Shown piece after piece: positions 42,757 to 52,500 of a stretch of 64,000 nt of DNA. The notes beneath the pieces were generated by a model that was not told the DNA's origin, ran no database searches, and saw only the letters and a program-made list of their open reading frames with translations. Where the stretch lies: assembly GCA_938014885.1 (NCBI GenBank), contig CALLQI010000004.1, positions 248,001 through 312,000 on the forward strand. Reading direction: 5' to 3'. Each line of letters opens with the position of its first letter. The stretch's first letter is position 1. Both the position numbers and the translations under genes were made by a program. The DNA comes from an uncultured bacterium. Lineage in GTDB: Bacteria; Planctomycetota; UBA8742; UBA2392.

Positions 42757-44163
42757 ATGATGACCAGCGCCGAAGACATCTACTTCTTCGCCCACGCCGC
42801 AATTCGCGACGCGGCCTATCAGCTTCACATGCCCAGCGAACGCGCGCGCCTGCATGAGCTTGCGCTGGCAGTCCTCGAAGACGCCTTGCCCGCCAGCGCA
42901 CTCGCCCTCGTCGCGCACGAACTGGCTGAGCACGCTCGGCTGGCGCAACTCGGCACCACGCGCTTCAACGATCATTTCGGGCTGCGCGAAGTGCACTGGC
43001 TGCAACAGGCCGCCCGCCATGCCGAAGCCCAGTATCGCAACCTTGAGGCTGCGCAGTTCTTTGAGCGCGTGGCCGCGCATTCGTTTGCCTTTGACGACCT
43101 GCGCGCCGATGCCCTCACTGACGCGGGCGTGTTGTACTGGTTTGCGGGCCGCCGTGCCGAGGCCGAGCGCGCGCTGACCCAGGCCATTCGTGCCGCCGGC
43201 GATGATCGCTCCCGGCGCATTCGCGCGTTGATTGAACGCGGCGTGCTGTACCGTGATGTGCAGGACTGGCCGCGCGCCGAAGCCGACCTGCGTGAGGCCG
43301 CGCGCGTCGCCGATTCAGGCGGTACGCCGAGGCAACGCCTGCGCGCGCACGGCAACCTGGCCACAGTCATCGATCGCGGGCTGCCGCTGGACGACGTGCT
43401 GGCGCTGTACCAGCCGATCATTGAGCTGGCGCGCGAACTCGGCCACAGGTCGAATGAAGGTGTCAGCTACCAGCAGATCGGCACCGCCTGCCGCAACCTC
43501 GGCCGCTTTGATGAGGCCGCGCAATGGCTGCAAAAGGCGCTGCCGCTGATCCAGGCCGCCAACGACCCGTTGAATGAGGCCGTGGCGCTTGCGGCACTGG
43601 CTGAGACGCTGCTGCATCGTGAAGCCGGAGACCGCCGCGCCGACCTGTCGCAGGCGCTGGAGCTGTACCGGCGAGCGCTGGCCACCAACGCCGAGATCGG
43701 CAACCTGCCGCAACAGTGCGGCGCGCTGGTCGGCATGGCCGCCTGCTATCGCGGCCTTGGGCTGATGGATGAGGCCGAGCGCTACGCTAACCAGGCGATC
43801 CAGTTGGCGGCCGAAGTGCGCGACCCGGCAAGCCTGGCTAACGCATGGCGCGAACTGGGCCGCCAGCATGAGGAACGCGGCGACGACGCCCAGGCCGAAA
43901 GGTCGTACAGCTACGGCGTGTTCGCGATCCAGGACGAACCCGAACTGGACTCAGCCTGCGAGTTGCTGCTGTCACTATCCCGGCTGCTGGCAAGGCGCGG
44001 CGTCTGGGAAGAAGCCCGCATGCACGCCCAGAACGCGCAAGACCTCGCGGAAGACCGCCAGGCCTTCGCCAAGGCGGCGCAGATCGCCGCCTACATCGAA
44101 GAAATCACGCAACACAAAACCACACCCCCAAGCGCCCGAACCAAAATCCTCAAGCGCGGTTGA
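42757..44163 (+). CDS. TPR protein, resembling the C-terminal part of ATPase-TPR regulators
   Basis: 468 residues from the first ATG of MMTSAED. It begins with DIYFFAHAAIRDAAYQLHMPSERARLHELA (abridged), a segment that in large predicted-ATPase or kinase regulators links the ATPase to its TPR half; here nothing precedes it, since an in-frame stop lies at 42676. The remainder is about ten TPR-like units (AEAQYRNLEAAQFFERVA, EAERALTQAIRAAG, EAAQWLQKALPLIQ, EAERYANQAIQLAA). It may be a freestanding TPR domain from a broken or split regulator. Function unknown. It overlaps the convergent 44150 gene by 14 bases. Confidence 0.72.
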   Translation: MMTSAEDIYFFAHAAIRDAAYQLHMPSERARLHELALAVLEDALPASALALVAHELAEHARLAQLGTTRFNDHFGLREVHWLQQAARHAEAQYRNLEAAQFFERVAAHSFAFDDLRADALTDAGVLYWFAGRRAEAERALTQAIRAAGDDRSRRIRALIERGVLYRDVQDWPRAEADLREAARVADSGGTPRQRLRAHGNLATVIDRGLPLDDVLALYQPIIELARELGHRSNEGVSYQQIGTACRNLGRFDEAAQWLQKALPLIQAANDPLNEAVALAALAETLLHREAGDRRADLSQALELYRRALATNAEIGNLPQQCGALVGMAACYRGLGLMDEAERYANQAIQLAAEVRDPASLANAWRELGRQHEERGDDAQAERSYSYGVFAIQDEPELDSACELLLSLSRLLARRGVWEEARMHAQNAQDLAEDRQAFAKAAQIAAYIEEITQHKTTPPSARTKILKRG

Positions 44164-44392
44164 GCTTTTCGATCTGGATGGTGGCGTGGACGCTGGCTTG
44201 CCAGATTCTTACCGCCAGTTGCCCCAGGCATTTCGGGCCGTTGCCCTTTGGCGGCATGGCTTGCAGTGCGCGGCGGCCTACCTCCATCACTTCGATGGTC
44301 AGTTCGCTGAGTTTCTGCATCGCGTACTCTTCGTCGGCCTCAAGGCGTGCCGCGCTGAGGCCGGGGCGCTTCGCATCGTAAGGGCGCTTCAT
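44150..44392 (-). CDS. Small helical protein, second of a coupled pair
   Basis: 80 residues (MKRPYDAKRPGLSAARLEAD...), mostly helical, with LSELTIEVMEVGRRALQAM. The start overlaps the stop of the upstream small gene as ATGA. No family is recognised. Convergent overlap with the TPR gene. Coupling suggests that the two products act together. Confidence 0.65.
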   Translation of the reverse strand: MKRPYDAKRPGLSAARLEADEEYAMQKLSELTIEVMEVGRRALQAMPPKGNGPKCLGQLAVRIWQASVHATIQIEKLNRA

Positions 44393-44607
44393 TGCGCGGC
44401 CTTTGCGCCAAAGGTCAGGCGGCCGAGCTCCGCGAGCCCGATCTCGTACTCGAGCAGGGCCGCGTGCAGGTTGTTGGCCAGCTCGCGGGCCACGGGCGCG
44501 CCGATGAAATCGGCCTGGCCCATGATGGATGCACTGGTAGCGATGTCGTTGAGCATGGTGCGGACTTCTTCGAGGATGCGGTCCGCGTCAACTTGCTTGC
44601 GAGTCAT
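44389..44607 (-). CDS. Small helical protein, first of a coupled pair
   Basis: 72 residues (MTRKQVDADRILEEVRTMLND...), helical. Good ribosome site GGAG seven bases upstream, in the leader GGAGCCGACC shared with 26373 and (nearly) 8262. Its stop overlaps the next start. Function unknown; it lies 170 bases downstream of selD in the same direction. Confidence 0.65.
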   Translation of the reverse strand: MTRKQVDADRILEEVRTMLNDIATSASIMGQADFIGAPVARELANNLHAALLEYEIGLAELGRLTFGAKAAQ

Positions 44608-44778
44608 GGTCGGCTCCGGTTGCGGGCCACTTGGCCCACGCGCGTAAAGCTAACCCATGGATGCGACACAGAGGCGGCACAAAAGCCCGTTTCAGGGCCT
44701 GCGTGTCGCCCGCAAACCGGCCATGGTGGCCGCGCGGAAGAATTTGCAGGGAATTCTGGCGCGGCCCCAAAAGGCTGC

Positions 44779-45843
44779 TTATCGCGTGATCGCCAATCGG
44801 CCGGGGTGGTCCGCGACCACTTCGCCGATCACCACCGCGGCCAGCGCGTTGTGCTTGCGCAGGCTGGCGACCATGGCGTCTGCCTTGGCCGCGGGCACGC
44901 TGATCACCATGCCGCCGCTGGTTTGCGCGTCGCAGCACAGCAGCTGATCTTCGTTACCCAGCGACTTGTCGAAGTCGATCCATTGCTGGAAGTGCAGCCA
45001 GTTCTTCTTGGTGCCGCCGGGGAAGCAGCCTTCTTTCAGCAGATCCATGGTGCCCGGCAGCACCGGCAGCGAGCCGTAGCTGAGGCGCATGCCCACGTTG
45101 CTTGCAACGGCCACTTCGCGCAGGTGGCCTGCAAGGCCGAAACCCGTGATGTCCGTGGCCGCGTTGGCGCCTACTTCCAGAATGGCTTCACCGCCCGGCC
45201 GGTTCAGCGCTGCCATGCAGCGGATCGCCTCGTCGATCTGGGCCTCGGTACGCTTGCCGCGCTTGACCGCCGTGGTCTGCACGCCCACGCCGATGGGCTT
45301 GGTCAGCACCAGCTTGTCGCCGGCTTTGGCACCTGCGTTGGCCATGATCTTGTCGGGGTGCACGATGCCCGTGGCCGCCATGCCGTACTTGGGCTCGGCG
45401 TCGTCGATGCTGTGGCCGCCGACTACGAAAATGCCAGCTTCAGCCGCTTTGTCGCTGCCGCCCTTGAGGATCTGCGCCAGCACTTCGTGCCCCAGCGTTG
45501 CCAGCGGAAAGCCGACGATGTTCAAGGCAAAAATCGGCGTAGCGCCCATCGCGTAAATGTCGCTGATCGCGTTGGCGGCGGCAATCTGCCCGAACAGGTA
45601 CGGGTCATCGACTATCGGCGTGAAAAAGTCGAGCGTCTGCACGACGGCAAGGTCGTCGCGGAGCTTGTACACGCAGGCGTCGTCGGCCCATTCGTGCCCG
45701 ACAAGCACGTTGCGGTCCGTCACCTTTGGCAAGTATTTGAGGACCTGTCCCAGGTCCGCTGCGGAGAGTTTGCAGCCTCAGCCCGCGCCGTGGGACAGCT
45801 GTGTCAACCGCGGCTTTTCATCTTTGGCTTGGGTGGTGGTCAT
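44779..45843 (-). CDS. selD: Selenide, water dikinase SelD with in-frame TGA (selenocysteine) at the active site
   Basis: 354 residues when codon 22 (TGA, complement of 45778-45780) is read as Sec. The N-terminus then reads LTQLSHGAG-Sec-GCKLSA, the family motif GCGCK/GUGCK; the catalytic Lys follows three residues later. The rest is intact: HEWADDACVYKL, VGGHSIDDAEPKYG, TGFGLAGHLREV, DAQTSGGM. It makes selenophosphate from selenide and ATP, the Se donor for Sec-tRNA. Without read-through, an annotation would begin at MPKVTDRN (45732) and lose the catalytic residues. The ATG at 45843 has GGAG seven bases upstream. Divergent from glnE (79 bases). Confidence 0.94.
45741..45777 (-). promoter_or_regulatory. 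Putative SECIS region in selD
   Basis: After the TGA on the minus strand: GCTGC/GCAGC around a nine-base loop, then GGACCTG, loop GGA, CAGGTCC (perfect seven-base stem, 45741-45757). The second hairpin begins 20 bases after the TGA, within the range for bacterial SECIS. Which of the two SelB uses is not clear from sequence. Confidence 0.6.
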
Positions 45844-45922
45844 GGTCTGCTCCGTGGCGACACGATAGCACAGCCTCGTTGGCGCGCACGGCCCGGGCCG
45901 GGTAGACTCGGCCGCTGTCGTC

Positions 45923-48900
45923 ATGGCCCGTGACTCGAAAGCGCACGCCTTGGAAGTACCTGACCCCAGAAAAGTTGATTGGCCGCTGCCCCAGGACGCA
46001 GACGCCGAGCTTGACCGGCCCGACCCGCTGATTGCCACGGCCGCCGAAGGCATCCAGCGCAGCCTGGCCGAGTTGCCCGAAAGCGCGGCAACAGGCTTCA
46101 TCGAAATCTTCTCGCGCGCGCTTGAGCAGTCGCCCGCCCCCGGTGAATCCGCGCTGATGCTTGAGCGCCTGTTCCAGCATCACCCGGCCGACGTGCCCGA
46201 GTTTGTGCGACTGTCGATTGCGCGGCCGAAGGCCTTTACGCGCATGTTCGTGCTGTGCGGGCACTCGCGGCCGCTTGCGGGCCACCTGGTTTCCGGCGCG
46301 TGGCGCGCGCACATGACGCTGAGTGACGAAGAGCTTTCGGCAACCGTCACAAAGGCCACGGTGCTGCAGGCGATTCTGGGTGCCGAATGCGGCGACGTCG
46401 CGACGGCGCTGCGGCGATCGCACCGCGACTTGTGCCTGCGCGTCTTGTGGCACGAAGTCGCGATGGGCCGCCCGCTTGAGGTGATCGGCAGTGAAGTCAG
46501 CGCGCTGGCCGATGGCGCGATTGAGTACGCGCTGCGCCACGCCGCGGCCACATTGGCCGCTGAACGCGGGCTGGAAGCGCCGGCGGGCTTTCGCTTCTGC
46601 GTGATGGCGATGGGCAAGCTGGGCGCGGAAGAGCTGAACTACTCAAGCGACATCGACCTCGTCTTCCTTTATGACGGCGAGTATGGCCCCGACGGCCCGC
46701 GCATGGGGGCACTCGGCTACGCGGTCAAGCTGGCCGAGGCCGCAATCAAGCTGCTGGATGACGTTACTGAAGACGGCCGCGTGTTCCGCGTCGATACCCG
46801 GCTGCGCCCCGAGGGCCGCCGTGGCCGCCTGGCGCGCAGCCTGCAGAGCACCGTCGAGTACTATCACAGCTTCGGCACGACGCTTGAGCGGCAGGCGCTG
46901 ATCAAGGCCCGCCCCTGTGCCGGCAACCTGGAACTGGGCAACGAACTGCTTGAGCGCGTCACCGGCTGGGTGTACCGCAAGTACCTGAGCGCCGAGGAAA
47001 TCGGCCAGATCCAGGACCTGAAGCGCCACATCGAAAAGCGCACAGACGACCGCGCCGAAACCTTCGCCGACATCAAAACCGGCTTCGGCGGCATCCGCGA
47101 CATCGAGTTCGTGACGCAGTTTCTGCAATTGCTGAATGCCGGCCGCATGCCTGAACTGCGCGAGCGCGCGACCCTGGCCGCGCTCAAGGCACTGGCGATC
47201 CACGGAGTGATGAAGCCCGCCGAGGCCGACGAACTGGCTGAATCCTACCGCTTCCTGCGCAACGTCGAGCACCGGCTGCAGTTGTGGGAGGCCGCGCAAA
47301 CCCACACCCTGCCCGATACCCCCGCTGAGCTGGGGCGCGTGGCGCGCGCCATGGGCTACGGCCCGCGCGATGCTGCCCGCAAATTGATGCGCGAGCTGCG
47401 GCTGCACGCCATGAAGTCGCGCGGGTTGATGGTGCGGCTGTTTGCTGGGCTGTTCCGCGCCCACGAATCACCGGCCGAGCCCGAACTGGTACTCGACCCC
47501 GACCTGTCACTCGAGCGCGCAACGCAGATCCTGCGGCCGTACGGATTCACGGACCCGGCGCAGGCCTTTCGACTGGTGCGCGAACTGGCCGAAGAATCGG
47601 TCGAAAACCGCCTGTACGCGCCGCGCGCGCGAAAGTACCTGGCATCGATGATGCCGGCGCTGCTGGCATTTTGCGCGCAAAGTGCTGAGCCCGACAACAC
47701 CCTGCTGAACTTTGAGCGCATCTGCGCCAACCTGGGCGCAAAGACCATGCTGTTTGAGCTCGTGGCCGAAGACCCGCGCGCCCTGCGTATTTTCGGCAGC
47801 ATCGCCGCGCACTCGCGCTGGCTGACCGACATGTTGTCGCGGCGGCCAGGGCTGGTGGACGAGTTCATCGATGGCCTGCAGACCTTCGCGGCGCTGGACC
47901 GCGGCCGCCTTGAGTACGAACTGCGACAGCGCGTAGCAGCCGGTGAAGGATTCATGGACGCGCTGTTCTGGCAGCGTGATGTCGAGATGCTGCGGATCGG
48001 GCTGTTTGACGTAACCGGCCGCACCCCGCTGCCGAACACGCTGCATGAACTGTGCGTACTGGCCGAGGTGCTGCTGGGTGCGGTGACCGAGCATGCCTTG
48101 CAGGACGAACTGGCGCGCGAGGTGGACGGCCGCCCGGCAAGCGCGATGTTCACCACCGACCCACACGAACTGCTGGCCGTGGTGGCGCTGGGCAAGCTGG
48201 GGGCCGGCGGCATGAACTACGCCAGCGACCTGGACTTGGTGTTCGTGATCGACGCAGCGCCCGAAGATACGGCGCTGCAGGCCTTCTTCGCGCGCGTGGT
48301 GCGCCGCGTGCTGGACCTGTTGACCAGTACCGGCGAGCGCGGCCGGCTTTACGAGGTGGACCTGCGGCTGCGCCCCCGGGGCCGCGCCGGCAACCTGGCC
48401 ACGACCCTGCACGAGTTTGAGAAGTACCTGGCGGCCGACGCGGGCTACTGGGAGCGCATCGCGGCAACGCGCGCCCGCGTGCTCAGCACCGGCGCGGCGG
48501 GGCGCAAGACGGCGTCGATGTTGCAACGATTCGTGTACGAATCCCCGGCCGACGCGGCGCAGGTGCTGGCCATGCGGCAGAGGCTCGAGCGCGAATCGGC
48601 TTCGAGTGTTCTCAAGCGCGGGCGCGGCGGCACGCTGGACATCGAATTCATGCTGGCGCACCTGCAGATGGCTCAGGGGTCGCGGCACGAAGCACTGCGC
48701 GAGCCGAACCTGTGGCTGGCACTACACGCGGCGCGGCAGTCGGGTCTGCTGGACGAGCGCGAGTACGACCAGGGGCTTGGCGCCTACGCCTTCCTGCGCC
48801 AGGTAGTGAACCGCTTGCAGATCTTCGATGGCGTCAGCACCCACGACCTGCCACAGGGTGAGGCGCTGGAAGTGTTCGCGCGGCGCATGGGCTACGCGGG

Positions 48901-48994
48901 CGATGCGGCCGCGCAGTTGACGGAAGAACTGGACTGGCACCGAAGCAACGCCCGCGCGCTGTTCGAGCGCGTGCTCGGAAACGCCGGCGCATGA
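45923..48994 (+). CDS. glnE: Glutamine synthetase adenylyltransferase/deadenylylase GlnE
   Basis: 1023 residues, controls glutamine synthetase by adenylylation and its removal. Two nucleotidyltransferase domains with their linkers: first GKLGAEELNYSSDIDLVFLY (about residue 230), second GKLGAGGMNYASDLDLVFVI (about residue 755), each with the G-D/S-D-D pattern. Between and after them are the helical GlnD-PII-type linker regions. The ATG at 45923 has no clear ribosome site. glnA and glnB are not in the window. Confidence 0.95.
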   Translation: MARDSKAHALEVPDPRKVDWPLPQDADAELDRPDPLIATAAEGIQRSLAELPESAATGFIEIFSRALEQSPAPGESALMLERLFQHHPADVPEFVRLSIARPKAFTRMFVLCGHSRPLAGHLVSGAWRAHMTLSDEELSATVTKATVLQAILGAECGDVATALRRSHRDLCLRVLWHEVAMGRPLEVIGSEVSALADGAIEYALRHAAATLAAERGLEAPAGFRFCVMAMGKLGAEELNYSSDIDLVFLYDGEYGPDGPRMGALGYAVKLAEAAIKLLDDVTEDGRVFRVDTRLRPEGRRGRLARSLQSTVEYYHSFGTTLERQALIKARPCAGNLELGNELLERVTGWVYRKYLSAEEIGQIQDLKRHIEKRTDDRAETFADIKTGFGGIRDIEFVTQFLQLLNAGRMPELRERATLAALKALAIHGVMKPAEADELAESYRFLRNVEHRLQLWEAAQTHTLPDTPAELGRVARAMGYGPRDAARKLMRELRLHAMKSRGLMVRLFAGLFRAHESPAEPELVLDPDLSLERATQILRPYGFTDPAQAFRLVRELAEESVENRLYAPRARKYLASMMPALLAFCAQSAEPDNTLLNFERICANLGAKTMLFELVAEDPRALRIFGSIAAHSRWLTDMLSRRPGLVDEFIDGLQTFAALDRGRLEYELRQRVAAGEGFMDALFWQRDVEMLRIGLFDVTGRTPLPNTLHELCVLAEVLLGAVTEHALQDELAREVDGRPASAMFTTDPHELLAVVALGKLGAGGMNYASDLDLVFVIDAAPEDTALQAFFARVVRRVLDLLTSTGERGRLYEVDLRLRPRGRAGNLATTLHEFEKYLAADAGYWERIAATRARVLSTGAAGRKTASMLQRFVYESPADAAQVLAMRQRLERESASSVLKRGRGGTLDIEFMLAHLQMAQGSRHEALREPNLWLALHAARQSGLLDEREYDQGLGAYAFLRQVVNRLQIFDGVSTHDLPQGEALEVFARRMGYAGDAAAQLTEELDWHRSNARALFERVLGNAGA

Positions 48995-49083
48995 AGAACG
49001 GATTGGCGCGGCTGGCCGCCAGTGCTTATGCCCGCGGCCGGGCGCCATGAGTGTCTGCTGCACTGCACTCGGCGGGCAACTAT

Positions 49084-49322
49084 GGCTAACCGCCAAAGCA
49101 ACCACAACGGCGGGTCCCACACGAAGACACCAAGTCACGAAGAAAGGCACCACGCGACAAGCGCCAGCAACTACCGATGGCTTTGCCTTGCTTCGTGTAT
49201 TTGTGTGGAAACGCAGTTGCCCCGGCACCGCAGGCCCGCCGGCGGGGAAGGGGCGGCACGTGGCGAACCTTGGCGACCTGGCGTTACGACGTTGCGGTTA
49301 ACCCAAGACGCTGTTGCCGTTC
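49084..49322. repeat. Repeat mosaic, copy R11 (diverged)
   Basis: CTAACCGCCAAAGC, CACACGAAGACACCAAGTCAC, then CTTCGTGTATTTGTGTGG, AAACGCAGTTGCC, TTGGCGACCTGGCG, GCGGTTAACC and GTTGCCG. The central pair is partly complementary. More mutated than other copies. The remaining gap to 49512 contains no gene. Confidence 0.65.
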
Positions 49323-49512
49323 TTAGCACACGCGTTCGGGCACCCCTCCCCGCCCCAAGTCCGCCCACGCCAGTACCTTACAAAAAGAATTGCCCGGGCA
49401 TATTTCACGGTGTACGGTTTGATGTTTGTGCAGTCCGTGCAGGGGGGTTTTCCGTCATATTGTTGCTAGACTGGCTGCCCTTACTGCTGGCCATTGAATT
49501 GGAACCTTGGGC

Positions 49513-52500
49513 ATGAGCAAGAATAAGCCGGACACAGGTGAGCAGCCGAATCCCGACCAGAGTCCCGGACCCACACGGCGACTCGAAAAAGCCATCGACG
49601 ACATCGTCACCGAAGGCGTCGAAGGCACCCTGATGTCGATCGAAGCCCACACCGGCGAGCACCAGGCACCGCCCGCCGTATCCGACGAAGCCAGCGTCAC
49701 CGATGAACTCAAGAAAGTCCGCCCCGGCCAGAAGCCCCGCGCGGGCACCGAGCCTGCGGCCACCATGTACGAGCCCACCAAGGCCGGCGCGGTCGGCACC
49801 GGCGGCAGCAACATGCCCACGCAGTTCGGCCCCACGGGCACCGGCGCGCCCCAGCCGGGCACCAACCCCGGCGGCAGTGTCAGCGGCAGCGGCAGTGGCG
49901 CGCGGCCGGTAGCACCGTTTGGCGGCAAGATCGTGGTCGGCACCCGGGTTGGCCAGATTGAAGTGACCGGCGTGCTCGGCAAAGGCGGCATGGGCGAGGT
50001 GTTTAAGGGCTACCACCACGCACTGGACATCAACGTCGCGATCAAGGTGCTTCCCGATGAGCTTTCGCGCAACGAACTGGTGCGCCAGCGCTTCCTGCGC
50101 GAGGCCCGGCTTTGCGTGAAGCTGGACCACCAGAACATCGTGCGCGTGTTCAACGTCGATGAATACGCGGGCAACCTGTTCCTGGTCATGGAAATGGTGG
50201 AAGGCACCGACGCCGCCCACATGCTCAAGAACGGCGGGCGCTTCCGCTACAAGCGCGCGCTTGAAATCGGTGCCGGCGGCGCTGAGGCACTGGCCTACGC
50301 CCACACGCAGGGCCTGGTGCACCGCGACGTCAAGCCGCACAACATTCTGCTGGGCGCCAAGGACGGCAAGATCAAGCTGTCCGACTTCGGCCTCGCCCGC
50401 GCGGCCGCCAGCAGCAGCCATTTGACGATGTCCGGCCAGATCATGGGCACGCCGCACTACATGTCGCCCGAACAGGCCGAGGCCAAGGAAGTCACCGACA
50501 AGAGCGACGTCTACAGCCTCGGTGTCACGCTGTACCACATGCTGACCGGCGAAACGCCCTTCGTGGGCGATACCCCGATCAGTGTGGCTGTGCAGCACAT
50601 CGCCAAGGAAATCCTGTTCCCGGAAATCCGCTTCGCGCCCTTCCCCAAGGAACTGACGGCCGTGCTCAAGCGCATGGTCGCCAAGGACCCCGCCAAGCGC
50701 TGCAGCGCCAAGCAAGCCGCCGTGTGGCTGCAAAAGCTGATTGCGATGGCACCGGCCGACGACATCCAGCTCGCGCCCGACGCCATGCAGACCATCGCGC
50801 CCGTAGTGCGCGAAAGCCAGGCCTTTGAGCAAGCAGCGCAGGAACGCGCCCAGCGCGACAACTATGCCCGCGAGGCCGCACGCACCATGCTGGCCACGAT
50901 GCGCGAGGCCCCGGCCTCACAAACGCGCAGCGAAACCAAGCCCACGCCGTCGCAGTCCGCGCCGGTGATCATCCAGCAAGAAGGCGGCAGCGGCGCCAAG
51001 ATTGCGGCCGCCGTGATGGCCACGTTGCTGGTGGTAGGTGCCGGTGCCGCAGCGGGCTGGTACTTCCTGCTTGGCCCCGGTGCCGCGAACAATGCCGGAA
51101 CGCCGATTGCGTCGGGCAACTCCGACCCCGGCCAGAATCGCGCGGGCACGGGCAACACGCAAAGCAACCCGACCGACAACACCGCCGGCAACACGGCCGG
51201 CAGCGGCAATACCGGCGGCAGCGGCAACAATGGCGGCAATGGCAACAGCGCCGACAACAGCGGCGGCAACAACGGCAACCAGCCCGCCAACAATGGCAGT
51301 ACTGACCCCATCGACATCACCCCACCGCAGCCCGTGGACAGCCCCATCGTCGCGGGCCGGCTGCTGGCCCTTGGCCAGACCATCGCCAGTGCCAAGTCAC
51401 TGGCCGACATCCAGGCCGCACGCAACGAGCTGAAGAGTGCCGGCCTCGAGATGGACCAGGCCAGCGAAAAGCAGCGCCAGGAGTATCGACAGCTCGAAGC
51501 CAGCGTGAACCGCCAGTTCGCCTACTACTCCGCGCTGGACTCATTCGACCGCATCAATGAAGCCCTGAAACAGTTTGAGGCTGTGCGCGACACCGACCGC
51601 CCGGCCGCCGTGCGCCACCTGAACACCGCCCTCGACACCCGCGCCAGCCTGCTGAAACTCAGCATCCCGCCCGAAACCGAAGAGCTGGTGGGCACCGACC
51701 GCGACGTGATCGTGGGCCGTGTCACCGATTCGGTTGATGCGTTCTGGGGCGACATCATCGCCGAGACCGACACACTGGTGCAGGCCACCACGTTCCTGGA
51801 AGCCGAAAAGCTGCTTGCATTGCTGGAAACGCTGAGGGTTGAGGCCGAACGCTCCGCAGCGCTGCAACCGCTGCGCGCGGAACTTCGTACCCGCGACCGC
51901 CACAAACGCGTACGCGGCCACATCGACAACCGCGACTTCACCAAGGCGGCGCAGACCATCAAGGAAGCCGAGACTGAGGGCATCCCCACCAAACTGGAAG
52001 CCGAGCACAAGGCAGTCGTAGAAGCCTACGTGGCCGCACTCGACAAAGCCTACCGTGCCAAGTTGCAGGCCGCGCTGGATGCGGCCGGCAAGGCCGACTT
52101 CGCCGAAGCCCGCAGCCAGTACGAAGCCGCCAAGGAACTGCCCCTGAACTCGGAGCAGGTGACTGAGCTTGCCACGCTGCGCTTTTTCCTGAACTTGAAA
52201 GAAAAGGCCTCTCTGGCCGACACCGCGCTGGACAAGTCGGACTTCAACCTGGCGCGCACCCACCTGCTGGCAATTGATGAACTGATGAAAGAAGTCGGCG
52301 ACCGCGTGCTGCCGCAAGACCTGACCACCCGGCTGGCCGCTGTGCGCAACCGCTTTGACAAAGACCTTTCAGTACGCTTCGAAGGCCTGATGGCGGCAGC
52401 ACAGTCCGACCTGGACGAGAAAGACTTCGCGGGCGTAAGCGACAACCTGAAGGCAGCCGCCGAACTTCCGCTGAGCGACGAGCAGGCGGATCGCCTCGAG

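Noticed and set aside
44608..44778. tRNA-Sec (selC) or other sel genes near selD
   Set aside because: No cloverleaf with a TCA anticodon and long extra arm was seen here or beside the peroxiredoxin gene. selA, selB and selC must be elsewhere if the system works.
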